Under the pieces are notes generated by a model. It searched no databases and was not told the origin of the DNA. It saw nothing but the letters and a program-made list of their open reading frames with translations. Shown here one piece after another: positions 36,533 through 45,109 of a DNA stretch of 45,127 nt. Origin of the DNA: Pelodictyon luteolum (GTDB taxonomy: Bacteria; Bacteroidota; Chlorobiia; Chlorobiales; Chlorobiaceae); assembly GCA_020721225.1 (NCBI GenBank), contig DYNE01000017.1:1-45127 (forward strand). The letters are read 5' to 3'. Both the position numbers and the translations under genes were made by a program. Positions within the stretch are counted from its first letter, which is position 1; every line of letters begins with the position of its first letter.

Positions 36533-37726
36533 ATGCCAAGATTTTCGCAATCAGTATCAGCGCTTCGCTCCTCGGCAATCAGGGAGCTTATGAGCCTCGC
36601 TTCGAGGCCCGACATCATCTCCTTCGCCGGCGGCATGCCGGGCAACGATCTCTTTCCGGTCGAAGAGGTCGAGGAGCTGTTCCGGAACCTCGACCCAAAA
36701 ACCAAACAGGCGGCATTCCAGTACGGCCCGACCCCCGGCCTGCCGTCGCTGCTCGAATCGCTCTCCGGCTACCTCGAACGAAAAGGGCTGCCCGTACAGA
36801 AAAACCGGCTCATGATCACCACCGGTTCCCAGCAGGCGCTCAGCATCCTCGCCCGGGCATTCATCGACCCCGGCGACCAGGTGCTCTCTGAATATCCCTG
36901 CTTCATCGGAGCGATAGCGGCCTTCAAGGCATGCGGAGCCGACATCGTCTCCATTCCGGTCAATGAAGAAGGCATCGACATCGGCCTGCTGCAGCAGGAA
37001 GTAGAACGCCCATCACCCGCAAAATTACTCTACCTCACGCCCTACTTCCACAACCCGGCCGGGATGCTCTACACCACCCGGCGCAAACGCCAGCTCATCG
37101 AGATCATGCAGGGACGCGACATCCCCATCATCGAAGACGACGCCTACGGCGACCTCTGGTTCAGCGAAGAAGATCGCGAACGGCTGCAGCCCCTCAAATC
37201 GATCGACCCCGAAGGCATCGACCTCTGCTATACCGGATCGTTCTCCAAAATCCTCGGCCCCGGCCTCCGTCTCGGCTGGCTGCTCGCTCCCGAAGCCATC
37301 CACGAAAAATGCGAACTGATCAAACAGTCCGCCGACGCCTGCTCGCCGAGCTTCACCCAGGTCATCGCCGACGCCTTCATCCGCTCGGGCAGAATCGACA
37401 GCTACATCGCCTCCGTACGCAACGAGTACCGGCGCCGGGCGGCAAGCATGACCGCAGCGCTCCGAAGCCTTCTGCCGGACTATGTGCATTGGAACGAACC
37501 GAAAGGAGGCTTCTACATCTGGCTCACCCTTCCCGAAGGAGCTGACGCCACGGAAATTCTCAAACACGCCATCGAAGGCGGAGCCGTCTTCGTCGCCGGC
37601 AGCACCTTCGACCCCGAAGGCCGACGCAACAACGCCATCAGGCTCTCCTACTGCAACAACACCCCTGAAGAGATCGAGCGGGGCATTCCGATCGTTGCAA
37701 GGGCGATCAGGGAAGTGTGCGGATGA
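36533..37726 (+). CDS. PLP-dependent class I/II aminotransferase
   Basis: A 397-residue fold-type I aminotransferase of the group that includes LysN and the catalytic part of MocR-type regulators, without a DNA-binding domain. Visible are ISFAGGMPGNDLFP, TTGSQQALSILARAFIDPGDQVL, YLTPYFHNPAGMLYT, IIEDDAYGDLWF, and the PLP-lysine segment TGSFSKILGPGLRLGW. The likely substrates are aromatic or 2-aminoadipate-type amino acids; the neighbours favour aromatic ones. A purine-rich 75-bp gap separates it from the ACT-domain gene. It ends the five-gene cluster. Confidence 0.93.
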   Translation: MPRFSQSVSALRSSAIRELMSLASRPDIISFAGGMPGNDLFPVEEVEELFRNLDPKTKQAAFQYGPTPGLPSLLESLSGYLERKGLPVQKNRLMITTGSQQALSILARAFIDPGDQVLSEYPCFIGAIAAFKACGADIVSIPVNEEGIDIGLLQQEVERPSPAKLLYLTPYFHNPAGMLYTTRRKRQLIEIMQGRDIPIIEDDAYGDLWFSEEDRERLQPLKSIDPEGIDLCYTGSFSKILGPGLRLGWLLAPEAIHEKCELIKQSADACSPSFTQVIADAFIRSGRIDSYIASVRNEYRRRAASMTAALRSLLPDYVHWNEPKGGFYIWLTLPEGADATEILKHAIEGGAVFVAGSTFDPEGRRNNAIRLSYCNNTPEEIERGIPIVARAIREVCG

Positions 37727-38060
37727 GAGATGAGTTCTGGGTTCTGAGTTCTGAGTGGGGAGGCGAGAGGGCTTGTCAGCTGAATAGCTGGATGGCGAGA
37801 TAGCAAAACAGCTATCCAGCTCATAATAAGGCTGTTCAGAAGCAAGTTGAGCAAGGAAACAACGTCACATACTACTGTATCCATCCGTGAAAATCCGATT
37901 TCAATCAGCGGGAACCGCGTTCTTCCTCTTCAAAAAACAGCGCCTGAATTGATCGGCAAAGCCGGGCAACGCAGGCGCCAATCCGTGTTAATCCGTGCCA
38001 ATCCGTGGGAAAAAATCTTCCTCTTCAATCCACAGGCTTCCACCTCCTGACTCCTGTCTC
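37727..38060. repeat. Intergenic region with several short tandem repeats
   Basis: No gene. It holds GTTCTGG/GTTCTGA/GTTCTGA, a heptamer x3 at 37734-37754; a decamer x3 with core AATCCGTG at 37978-38007; and a heptamer x3 CTCCTGA/CTCCTGT/CTCCTAA at 38044-38064. The last copy runs into the stop codon of the minus-strand regulator gene. Two overlapping hairpins lie at 37786-37821 (AGCTGGAT/ATCCAGCT) and 37799-37816 (GATAGC/GCTATC). It resembles the heptameric STRR arrays of cyanobacteria and other bacteria. Confidence 0.65.
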
Positions 38061-40160
38061 CTAAGAATACCTCTTCCTCAACCCCAGCTTGTCGATGCGG
38101 GAGTAGAGGGTCTTCGGATGCATGTCGAGCCGTTCCGCTGCTCCGCCCTCGCCGCTGATCCGACCTCCCGACCGTTCGAGCGCATCGAGTATCAGCTCCC
38201 GCTCGAGCATGAGCATCTCCGACTCGAAATCGCGCATGCTCTTTACCCTTTCCGTCGTCCGGTTCCCGGCGGCGGAAGTTTCGGGCGAAAGGATGGAGGA
38301 GAAGTCGAGCGATGGCCCTTCGGAAACGATCACCGCCTGCTCGATCAGGTGGGCCAGTTCGCGGATGTTGCCTTTCCACTCGCGCCCTTCGAGCCGCAGG
38401 AGATCGCTCTGCCGGAACGGCAGAGTCTGCCGTCCGAATTCGCGGGCGTAACGCGCGGCGAAGTGGGCGGCAAGCAGGGCAATATCGTCCCGTCTCTCCC
38501 GCAGGGGTGGAACGGCCAGAGGAAATACGTTGAGCCTGAAATAAAGATCTTCGCGGAACCGGCCGGCGGCGACCTCCGCATCGAGATCACGGTTCGTAGC
38601 CGCAATCACGCGCACATCCACCTGAATGACCCTGCTTCCGCCGAGCCGCTCCAGTTCTCTCTCCTGCAGCACGCGGAGCAGCTTGGCCTGAAGCTCCAGC
38701 GGCAGCTCGCCGATCTCGTCGAGAAAAATCGTCCCTCCGGCGGCAAGCTCGAATTTGCCTATCCTGCGCTCCGTCGCTCCGGTGAAACTGCCCTTCTCAT
38801 GTCCGAACAGCTCCGACTCTATCAGCGCTGCCGGCAGCGCTGCGCAGTTCACCTTCACCATCACTTTCTCCCGGCGTGAAGAAAGATTGTGGATGGCTCG
38901 TGCGAAAAGCTCCTTGCCTGTACCGGTTTCCCCCTGGATCAGTACGGTCGCGTCGGTCGGCGCAACCTGACTCACCCTTCGCAGGGCGGCCGCAAGCGCG
39001 GCGCTGCTGCCGATAATTTCCTCGAAATCATGCGCCCCCTTGATTTCCTCGATCAGCCATGTCCGCTCGCCCTCCAGTCGCCCGCGAAGCTCGTCGATAT
39101 CCTCATAGGCAAGAAAGTTCTGCAGCGCAAGTGAGAGCTGCGGCACAACGAGGCTCACCATCTGCAGGTCATGCTCGTCGAAAGACCTCCTGGTATCCGA
39201 AATGATCAGTCCGGCGCGGCTGCCGGGGGAGTCCCACAGGCTGGCGCTGATAACCGAACAGACGCCGAGTTTTTCACGCACCAGAGCAACAAGCCGGTAC
39301 TGCCGGCAGAGCCGCTCGAAATCCGCTCCGGAATAGCATCCGGGATTGGAAATAAGCGCAAAACTCTCTTTGGCGATCTCCCTGAAATCCGATATCCCGA
39401 AATGATCGTAGGAGAGGACAGGGGCAAACGATCCTGAGGGTTCCCGCATGAAATTATCGAACACCCGGTAATCGCCGTCGCTCTGCATTACCCGTATGCC
39501 GAGAAACGTGCAGGGTACCAGCCGGTCGATCTGCTCGCAGACGGCAAGCATCATACGACTGCGATCCCGTATGGTAAGCAGCGCGTTGTTCACGGCAAGC
39601 TGCATGGATATCTGGGCTTCGCTCTGACGCAGTTCCTCATAGGCAAGGGCATTGCTGACCGCGACGGCGATAGGCGCCGAAAGGGTGGTGAGCAGCTCCT
39701 TTTCGCCTTCCGACCATATCTTTTCCCGCTTCGAAACAAAATTCAGAAAGCCGATCACCTTGCCGCCGGAACGCAGAGGCGAGAGTACCACCTGACGCAT
39801 GCCAAGATCGTAAAGCATGCCAGGAACAGGGAAATCCGAAGGATAACGGTTGAGCTCGCCCTCTATGGAGAGCACCGACACGGTGGTATCGCCGAGATGC
39901 GGTTCGATCCAGGAACCCGTTACAGGCCGTTTTTTACGCCGAACGGAATCGGGAAGCTCGAAACGGAGCATTTCGAAAAAAACATTGATGTAGCGCCGGT
40001 CGCGGTCGAAGGTGATAATAACCGCCGAATCGAATTCGAAAACAAGGCGCAGCTTGTCGGTTACCGTCCGGAACAGCTCCTGCGGATCGCGTATGGATCC
40101 CACCGCATCGCTGATATACTGCATGAGCGTGCTGGCTTCATGCATAGACTCGTTTCGCAT
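38061..40160 (-). CDS. GAF-GAF-AAA+ sigma-54-dependent transcriptional activator
   Basis: A 699-residue bacterial enhancer-binding protein. Two GAF domains (about residues 27-175 and 195-350) form the sensory half. The AAA+ domain (about 381-610) has Walker A GETGTGKE at 410-417, Walker [11 protein letters not shown] near 476-485, and the sigma-54 contact loop GSFTGA at 457-462, in place of the canonical GAFTGA. The C-terminal Fis-type helix-turn-helix is [28 protein letters not shown]. Domain order resembles FhlA more than NtrC, so it senses a small molecule rather than a phosphate. It diverges from the tolC-emrAB operon, which has a -24/-12 promoter, so it probably controls that operon. Confidence 0.94.
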   Translation of the reverse strand: MRNESMHEASTLMQYISDAVGSIRDPQELFRTVTDKLRLVFEFDSAVIITFDRDRRYINVFFEMLRFELPDSVRRKKRPVTGSWIEPHLGDTTVSVLSIEGELNRYPSDFPVPGMLYDLGMRQVVLSPLRSGGKVIGFLNFVSKREKIWSEGEKELLTTLSAPIAVAVSNALAYEELRQSEAQISMQLAVNNALLTIRDRSRMMLAVCEQIDRLVPCTFLGIRVMQSDGDYRVFDNFMREPSGSFAPVLSYDHFGISDFREIAKESFALISNPGCYSGADFERLCRQYRLVALVREKLGVCSVISASLWDSPGSRAGLIISDTRRSFDEHDLQMVSLVVPQLSLALQNFLAYEDIDELRGRLEGERTWLIEEIKGAHDFEEIIGSSAALAAALRRVSQVAPTDATVLIQGETGTGKELFARAIHNLSSRREKVMVKVNCAALPAALIESELFGHEKGSFTGATERRIGKFELAAGGTIFLDEIGELPLELQAKLLRVLQERELERLGGSRVIQVDVRVIAATNRDLDAEVAAGRFREDLYFRLNVFPLAVPPLRERRDDIALLAAHFAARYAREFGRQTLPFRQSDLLRLEGREWKGNIRELAHLIEQAVIVSEGPSLDFSSILSPETSAAGNRTTERVKSMRDFESEMLMLERELILDALERSGGRISGEGGAAERLDMHPKTLYSRIDKLGLRKRYS

Positions 40161-40213
40161 AGGAAAAAATCATGAAGAAAAAACAATTCCTGAAAAAATG
40201 AGAACCCATTCCG

Positions 40214-40239
40214 CAGAATATTCTGATTATTTCAGAATA
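40214..40239 (+). promoter_or_regulatory. Putative enhancer (upstream activating sequence)
   Basis: A perfect palindrome CAGAATATTCTG (40214-40225) followed by a further half site, CAGAATA (40233-40239). It lies about 130 bp upstream of the predicted start from the sigma-54 promoter, a normal distance for enhancer-binding proteins, and 55 bp from the regulator's own start, so it could also autoregulate it. Confidence 0.5.
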
Positions 40240-40275
40240 ACAACAAAAAACGTCAGATAAACATTTCATCCAAAA

Positions 40276-40293
40276 CCCCTGTAAAATCAGGGG
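40276..40293. promoter_or_regulatory. Hairpin-forming inverted repeat in the divergent region
   Basis: CCCCTG-TAAAAT-CAGGGG (extended by one A-T pair) between the putative enhancer and the sigma-54 promoter. No T-run follows, so it is more probably a protein or bending site than a terminator. Confidence 0.35.
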
Positions 40294-40324
40294 TCGAACG
40301 GCTTCTTCACGCTTGTGACGATTT

Positions 40325-40341
40325 CCGGCACACGAATTGCT
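40325..40341 (+). promoter_or_regulatory. Sigma-54 (-24/-12) promoter of tolC-usp-emrAB
   Basis: CCGGCACACGAATTGCT: GG at 40327-40328 and GC at 40339-40340, exactly 10 bp apart as required, with GGCAC and TTGCT matching the consensus TGGCAC-N5-TTGCW closely. Transcription would start about 40352, 60 bp before the chosen tolC ATG. A sigma-54 activator gene lies next to it. Confidence 0.7.
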
Positions 40342-40411
40342 TATGAAAGGTTCAGGGTTACATACAACCGTTTCCGGCAAGGCCAAAAGGAACCATTCCA
40401 TACATGCACCG

Positions 40412-41737
40412 ATGAAGAAGACGCTCAAACGACATGCCGGCATTGCCGCCGCGGCACTGATGCTCACCTTTCCGCCCCGGCTTCAAGCCGTTGCAGAACC
40501 TGCGGCTGCCCGGCTCACGCTTGAAGAAACCATACGGCTGGTCAGAGAAAACAGCCCGGCGCTGAAAGCCGTCTCCGAAGAGGTCAATGCTGCGGATGCC
40601 CGCATCCGGCAGCAGAAAAGCGCATATTACCCGCAGATCACCGCGAGTGCGGGATATACCTGGATCGACCCGGTCTCCGAAATGGGGTTCGGCGGAAGCG
40701 AACCGATACAGTTCATGCCGAACGACAACTACGAGGCGAAAGTCACCGCCAGAGCGACCCTGCTCGATTTCGGCAAACGGGGAATCGAGGTCGATATGGC
40801 CCGAACAGGGAAAAACGCCGCGGGGCACTCCTTCGAAATTACCCGGCGCGACCTCTCCTTCCGGACGGTAGAGCTTTTCTACGGCATACTCTTCCTCCGC
40901 GAAAGCATCCGGGTGGAGGAGAAGGAGATCGAGGCCCTGCGGAAAGCTTTCGACTATACGACAAAACGATACCAGGCCGGCACGGCGACAAAATTCGATG
41001 TACTCTCGACCGACGTGCGCATACAGGCTGCGCGCTCGAAAAAGCTCGGACTGGAACATCAGCTTCGTCGTCATGAGCTTACCCTTCACCGTCTGACCGG
41101 ACTGGCCGCCAATATGCCGCTCGACCTCAAAGGCTCGTTCTCCGTCCATCCGGAAAATCCTGACGAAACGACGCTTGTCGCCGCCGCGGTCAGGCAGCGC
41201 CCGGAAGTACTGCTTGCCGGCGAAAACGAACAATCCGCCAGACTCCGCCGCTCGCGTTCCATGAAGGAAGGGCTGCCGGTAGTGCGCGCAAGCGCTTCTT
41301 GGGGAGTAAGCAACGGCTATCAGCCGGATATCGACGAAATCCGCGAAAACGTGGCGGCAGGCATCCATGTGGAGCTTCCGCTCTTTACCGGGTTCCGCAC
41401 CTCGGCGGAACGGCAGGAGGCCGCTGCCCTGCTCCGCGCAGCAGCACAGCGCAGGCTCGATACCGAAGAACAGATTGCGACGGAAGTTGCAGAAACCCTT
41501 CACGCCCTCGATACGGCAAGGGAAAAGATACTCACCACCGAATCGCAGGTGCGGCAGGCAAAGCTCGCCGCCGAACATGCGCGGGCACGCTATGAAAACG
41601 GCATAGCGACAACCCTCGACCTGCTCGATACCGAAGCCGCTCTTGCCCAGGCAGAACTTGCCCGGCTGCAGGCGGCATACGACTACGTGCTCAACAACTA
41701 CACCCTTAAACGGGCAACCGGGGAGATATTCTGGTAA
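40412..41737 (+). CDS. TolC-family outer membrane efflux protein
   Basis: Outer-membrane channel of a tripartite exporter. The chosen ATG gives a signal peptide (MKKTLKRHAGIAAAALMLTFPPRLQA); the frame is open 25 codons further up. Two outer-membrane-efflux (OEP) repeats follow, each with a long coiled-coil: LTLEETIRLVRENSPALKAVSEEVNAADARI in the first, and AAEHARARYENGIATTLDLLDTEAALAQAELARLQAAYDY in the second, the latter typical for TolC. Mature length about 415 is normal. It ends 1 bp before the universal stress protein gene. Confidence 0.93.
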   Translation: MKKTLKRHAGIAAAALMLTFPPRLQAVAEPAAARLTLEETIRLVRENSPALKAVSEEVNAADARIRQQKSAYYPQITASAGYTWIDPVSEMGFGGSEPIQFMPNDNYEAKVTARATLLDFGKRGIEVDMARTGKNAAGHSFEITRRDLSFRTVELFYGILFLRESIRVEEKEIEALRKAFDYTTKRYQAGTATKFDVLSTDVRIQAARSKKLGLEHQLRRHELTLHRLTGLAANMPLDLKGSFSVHPENPDETTLVAAAVRQRPEVLLAGENEQSARLRRSRSMKEGLPVVRASASWGVSNGYQPDIDEIRENVAAGIHVELPLFTGFRTSAERQEAAALLRAAAQRRLDTEEQIATEVAETLHALDTAREKILTTESQVRQAKLAAEHARARYENGIATTLDLLDTEAALAQAELARLQAAYDYVLNNYTLKRATGEIFW

Positions 41738-41738
41738 C

Positions 41739-42212
41739 ATGCATACACAACCGAAACAAATCATCTGTGCGATCGATTTCTCGCCGCTCTCCGACGAGGT
41801 GCTGATCTATGCGGCAGGACTGCAGCGGTGCGGAGCGGAGCTCACCCTTCTCTACGTGGAAACCGAAATCGAAAGAAACGGGAAGATGCTGCAGAAACAT
41901 CTGCACGCCTTCTCGCATTACAGCGAGATCCTCGCTCAAAACGGAGGAAACGCACGTTTCTCGGTGGGATACGGCGACCCCGCAACGGAAATCCTTACCT
42001 GCGCCGAGCGTCTCAATGCGGATCTGCTCGTACTCGGCTCGCACGGAAGCACGGCATTCACCCGGCTGCTGATGGGCAATACAGCCGAAACCGTAATGCG
42101 CAGGGCCTGCTGTCCGGTCGTCATCTATAAATCACCTGAAACAGGCTGCTCGGAGATGGAGAGGCAGAAACGCGCAGCCTGCCATCTGAAAGACAACAAA
42201 CAAACAGCATAA
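41739..42212 (+). CDS. Universal stress protein (UspA family)
   Basis: A 157-residue single-domain Usp. The N-terminal IICAIDFSPLSDEVLIYAAGLQRCGAELTLLYVE and the DLLVLGSHGSTAFTRLLMGNTAETVMRRACCPVVIYK segment hold the ATP-binding pattern G-x2-G-x9-G-N. The final residue is Asn where Ser/Thr is commoner. The C-terminal 20 residues are a charged tail. The gene sits between tolC and emrA, with a 1-bp gap and an overlapping TAATG, so it is translated as part of the efflux operon. Such placement suggests a link between export and stress, but the role is unknown. Confidence 0.93.
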   Translation: MHTQPKQIICAIDFSPLSDEVLIYAAGLQRCGAELTLLYVETEIERNGKMLQKHLHAFSHYSEILAQNGGNARFSVGYGDPATEILTCAERLNADLLVLGSHGSTAFTRLLMGNTAETVMRRACCPVVIYKSPETGCSEMERQKRAACHLKDNKQTA

Positions 42213-43207
42213 TGGCAGAAAAGGAAAACAACGCCGCAACGGCGGGAAATAACGGAAAGGACGTCCTGAAAGCATCCAGTCCCCTGCGCCTTGTCATAAC
42301 GGTCATTCTCGTTCTGGTCGCGCTCATCTGGGGAGGAAGCAAAATTTACCACTCATTCCTCTACGTCGAAACCGACAACGCCCAGATAGAAGGGGACATC
42401 TACCCGGTCATCTCGCGCGTGCCCGGCAGGGTGCAGCAGGTTCTCTGTTCCGACAACCAGAAAGTCGCAAAAGGCGACACGCTGGTGCTGCTCGATCCGG
42501 CGGACTACGAAGTCAGACGGGATATGGCCGAAGCCGCCCTCGATAACGCCCGCGCTTCGGTTTCAGCCGCAGGAGAAGCCGCGCTTGCCGCCGCTGCGAC
42601 CGGGCAAAAACTCAGCTCCGATCTCCGCAGAAGCGAAAACCTCCGCAGACAGGACGTGATTTCGCCCTCGGAGTTCGATGCCGTAAAGGCCGGCGCGCTA
42701 ACATCCTCGGCTCAGCATGCCGCTGCCGAAAGCCAGCACCGGGCCGCTGCCGCCCAGCTTAAAATGCGCGAAGCCGAACTGCGCAACGCCGGGCTGCAGC
42801 TCTCGTACACAACCATTACCGCCCCGGCCGACGGACACTTCTCGAAGAAAAACGTACAGCCCGGCCAGTACGTCGCGCCCGGCCAGCAGCTTATCGCCCT
42901 GGTCGGCAGCAAAAAGCTCTGGGTCGTAGCGAACTTCAAGGAGACGCAGCTCGAAAACATCCGGCCCGGCCAGCCAGTATCCATAAAGGTGGACGCCTAC
43001 CCCGGTAAAGAGTTCGAGGGAGAGGTGGAATCGATCTCTTCGGGAACAGGAGCGCGCTTCGCCCTGCTGCCGCCCGACAACGCCAGCGGCAACTTCGTCA
43101 AGGTCGCACAGCGCGTACCGGTCAGAATCCTCTTTACCGGCAAACCCGATAACGAGCACAAACTCGCGGCAGGCATGAACGTGGTCGTGGAGATCAGGGT
43201 AAAATGA
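42212..43207 (+). CDS. emrA: HlyD/EmrA-type membrane fusion protein
   Basis: Periplasmic adaptor that links the inner-membrane pump to TolC. A single N-terminal membrane segment (about residues 27-48, LRLVITVILVLVALIWGG) is followed by the lipoyl half-motif VETDNAQIEGDIYPVISRVPGRVQQVLCSDNQKVAKGDTLVLLDP, a long Ala-rich coiled-coil hairpin, and the second half TITAPADGHFSKKNVQPGQYVAPGQQLIALV. The C-terminal part has the beta-barrel pattern. Length 331 aa is normal for EmrA. Its start overlaps the usp stop (TAATG) and its end overlaps emrB (ATGA). Confidence 0.94.
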   Translation: MAEKENNAATAGNNGKDVLKASSPLRLVITVILVLVALIWGGSKIYHSFLYVETDNAQIEGDIYPVISRVPGRVQQVLCSDNQKVAKGDTLVLLDPADYEVRRDMAEAALDNARASVSAAGEAALAAAATGQKLSSDLRRSENLRRQDVISPSEFDAVKAGALTSSAQHAAAESQHRAAAAQLKMREAELRNAGLQLSYTTITAPADGHFSKKNVQPGQYVAPGQQLIALVGSKKLWVVANFKETQLENIRPGQPVSIKVDAYPGKEFEGEVESISSGTGARFALLPPDNASGNFVKVAQRVPVRILFTGKPDNEHKLAAGMNVVVEIRVK

Positions 43208-44790
43208 ACGGCTCCGGAGCGGCAGCGACGCTGCACACCTACGAAACCGGCGCGAGACGCATCATCATTACCCTCACGGTAATCGTTTCGGCCATGCTCG
43301 AACTGATCGACACCACCATCGTGAACGTGGCCATCACGCAGATCAGCGGCAACCTCGGCGCCAGCATCGAAGACGTCGCCTGGGTGGTCACCAGCTACGC
43401 CATCGCCAACGTCATCGTCATCCCGCTCTCGGGCTTTCTCGGCAATCTGCTCGGCAGACGAAACTACTACATCGGCTCGATACTGCTCTTTACTGCGGCC
43501 TCGCTGCTCTGCGGCCTTGCCACCGACATCTGGACGCTGGTCTTCTTCCGTTTTCTGCAGGGCATCGGCGGCGGAGCGCTGCTCCCCACCTCGCAGGCCA
43601 TCCTTTACGAAACCTACCCTCCCGAAGACCGCGGCAAGGCAACCGGCATCTTTTCCATGGGCCTCGTGCTCGGGCCAACCTTCGGCCCGCTGCTCGGAGG
43701 CTTTCTGGTGGACAACCTCAACTGGGAGTGGTGCTTTTTCGTGAACATTCCGGTCGGCCTGCTCGCCGCCTGGTCGGCATTCTCGTTCATCAGGGAACCG
43801 AAAACCCAGCACAAGGTCACAAAAATCGACTGGGCCGGCATCGGCCTTCTGGCTCTCGGCATCGGATCGCTGCAGTTCATTCTCGAGCGGGGAGAGTCGA
43901 AAGACTGGTTCGAAACGCCATACATCACCTGGTTCACCATCATCGCCGTGGTATCGCTGCTGCTCTTCGTCTGGTGGGAGCTGCGGGTCGAGGAACCCGC
44001 CGTCGATCTCAGCGTGCTCGGAAGGAGCCACAACCTGGCCATAGCCGCCGTACTGACCTTCGTTGTCGGCTACGGCCTCTACGGCTCGCTCTTCGTCTTT
44101 CCGGTCTTCGTGCAGCACCTGCTCGGCTTTTCGGCCTTGCTCACCGGCACGGTGCTCTTTCCCAGCGCGCTCGTAACCGGCATCATAGCGCTGCCCCTCG
44201 GCATCGCCCTGCAGCGGGGAGCATCGGCGAAAATCCTCATGACCGTCGGCATGGCGGCATTCGCCCTCTTCTGCTGGGAACTCGGTCAGCAGACCATGCA
44301 GTCGGGCGCCGAAAACTTTTTCTGGATACTGCTGCTTCGCGGTGTCGCCCTCGGCTTCATTTTCATTCCCGTCACCATGCTTGCCGTCGCCGGACTGCAC
44401 GGCAAGGACATCGGGCAGGCAACCGGCCTCAACAACATGGTGCGACAGCTCGGCGGCTCGTTCGGCATTGCGATCACCAACACCTATATCGTCAAGCGGG
44501 TGGCCGAACATCGCAGCGAGCTCCTGAGCCACCTTTCGCCCTACGACCCGGCAGCCGTCGAACGCCTGAACGGCATCGCACAGGCGGCGCAGTCGCGCAT
44601 GCTCTCGCCGGTCGAAGCCGAGCATGCCTCGCTCAAAGCGCTCGAAGGCACTCTTACCTCCCAGAGTTACCACCTCGCCTACATGGACGCCTTCATGCTG
44701 ATCGCCCTGCTCTTCGCGCTCTCGATGCCGCTGCTGCTGTTCATCAGAATAAAAAAAGGCGAGAAAGCCGACCTGTCACAGGCGCACTGA
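43204..44790 (+). CDS. emrB: EmrB/QacA-type DHA2 multidrug transporter
   Basis: Proton-driven inner-membrane pump of the major facilitator superfamily, DHA2 group (14 helices). The 528-residue chain has motif D1 LELIDTTIVNVAITQI in helix 1, the loop 2-3 motif GNLLGRRNYYIGS and the helix 5 antiporter motif VLGPTFGPLLGGFLVD. The C-terminal helices are followed by a short cytoplasmic tail (KKGEKADLSQAH). With emrA and tolC it makes a complete tripartite pump. It overlaps emrA by 4 bp. The substrate is unknown; hydrophobic drugs, uncouplers or fatty acids are typical. Confidence 0.95.
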   Translation: MNGSGAAATLHTYETGARRIIITLTVIVSAMLELIDTTIVNVAITQISGNLGASIEDVAWVVTSYAIANVIVIPLSGFLGNLLGRRNYYIGSILLFTAASLLCGLATDIWTLVFFRFLQGIGGGALLPTSQAILYETYPPEDRGKATGIFSMGLVLGPTFGPLLGGFLVDNLNWEWCFFVNIPVGLLAAWSAFSFIREPKTQHKVTKIDWAGIGLLALGIGSLQFILERGESKDWFETPYITWFTIIAVVSLLLFVWWELRVEEPAVDLSVLGRSHNLAIAAVLTFVVGYGLYGSLFVFPVFVQHLLGFSALLTGTVLFPSALVTGIIALPLGIALQRGASAKILMTVGMAAFALFCWELGQQTMQSGAENFFWILLLRGVALGFIFIPVTMLAVAGLHGKDIGQATGLNNMVRQLGGSFGIAITNTYIVKRVAEHRSELLSHLSPYDPAAVERLNGIAQAAQSRMLSPVEAEHASLKALEGTLTSQSYHLAYMDAFMLIALLFALSMPLLLFIRIKKGEKADLSQAH

Positions 44791-44808
44791 GACCCATCTT
44801 TGATGTAT

Positions 44809-44847
44809 ATCAACCCGATTGTATCGGGTTGATCTGAACAGTATTAA
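44809..44847 (+). promoter_or_regulatory. Promoter/operator of the VapB-type antitoxin
   Basis: A perfect inverted repeat with 11-bp arms, ATCAACCCGAT / ATCGGGTTGAT (44809-44819, 44823-44833), separated by TGT. A promoter TTGTAT-N17-TATTAA (44819-44824 and 44842-44847) has its -35 box in the centre of the repeat, so a protein on the repeat would block transcription, as known for VapB autoregulation. Confidence 0.5.
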
Positions 44848-44857
44848 AAGAATACCA

Positions 44858-45109
44858 ATGGAAACCGCTGAAATTTTTCAATCGGGAAGAAGCCAGGCCG
44901 TCAGACTTCCAAAGAAATTCCGGTTCCAGGGAAAAGAGGTGCTGATCAGGCATTTCGCCGATGGGGTATTGCTTCTCCCAATCGATAAATCCTGGGCAAC
45001 GCTGGAAGCAGCGCTTCAGGAATTCGAGCCGGAATTCAAACCGGAACGGGAGCTGCCTGAAACAGAAAAAAGGGCTCCTCGCTATTTCAAGTGGGTAAGC
45101 CAAAATTAA
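44858..45109 (+). CDS. AbrB/VapB-type antitoxin
   Basis: An 83-residue protein with an N-terminal swapped-hairpin AbrB domain: METAEIFQSGRSQAVRLPKKFRFQGKEVLIRHFADGVLLLP. The QSGRSQAVRLPK wording is typical for VapB/VagC antitoxins. The C-terminal acidic tail (FEPEFKPERELPETEKRAP) is where VapB usually wraps its toxin. I use the internal ATG; the frame is open 13 codons further up. The gene is complete, but the window ends 18 bp after its stop, so the expected VapC PIN-domain toxin would start just beyond. A 14-bp spacing before the ATG from the -10 box implies a very short leader. Confidence 0.85.
   Translation: METAEIFQSGRSQAVRLPKKFRFQGKEVLIRHFADGVLLLPIDKSWATLEAALQEFEPEFKPERELPETEKRAPRYFKWVSQN

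Noticed and set aside
37978-38007. Decamer repeats as a CRISPR array
   Set aside because: Units are 10 bp, adjacent, without spacers, and no cas gene is near.
40358-41764. 468-codon minus-strand frame opposite tolC
   Set aside because: Antisense shadow with Arg/Cys/Gly-rich sequence; tolC motifs on the plus strand are unambiguous.
42997-44673. 558-codon minus-strand frame opposite emrB
   Set aside because: Antisense shadow of a clear 14-helix transporter; composition (Gly/Asp/Glu/Arg-rich) is not protein-like.
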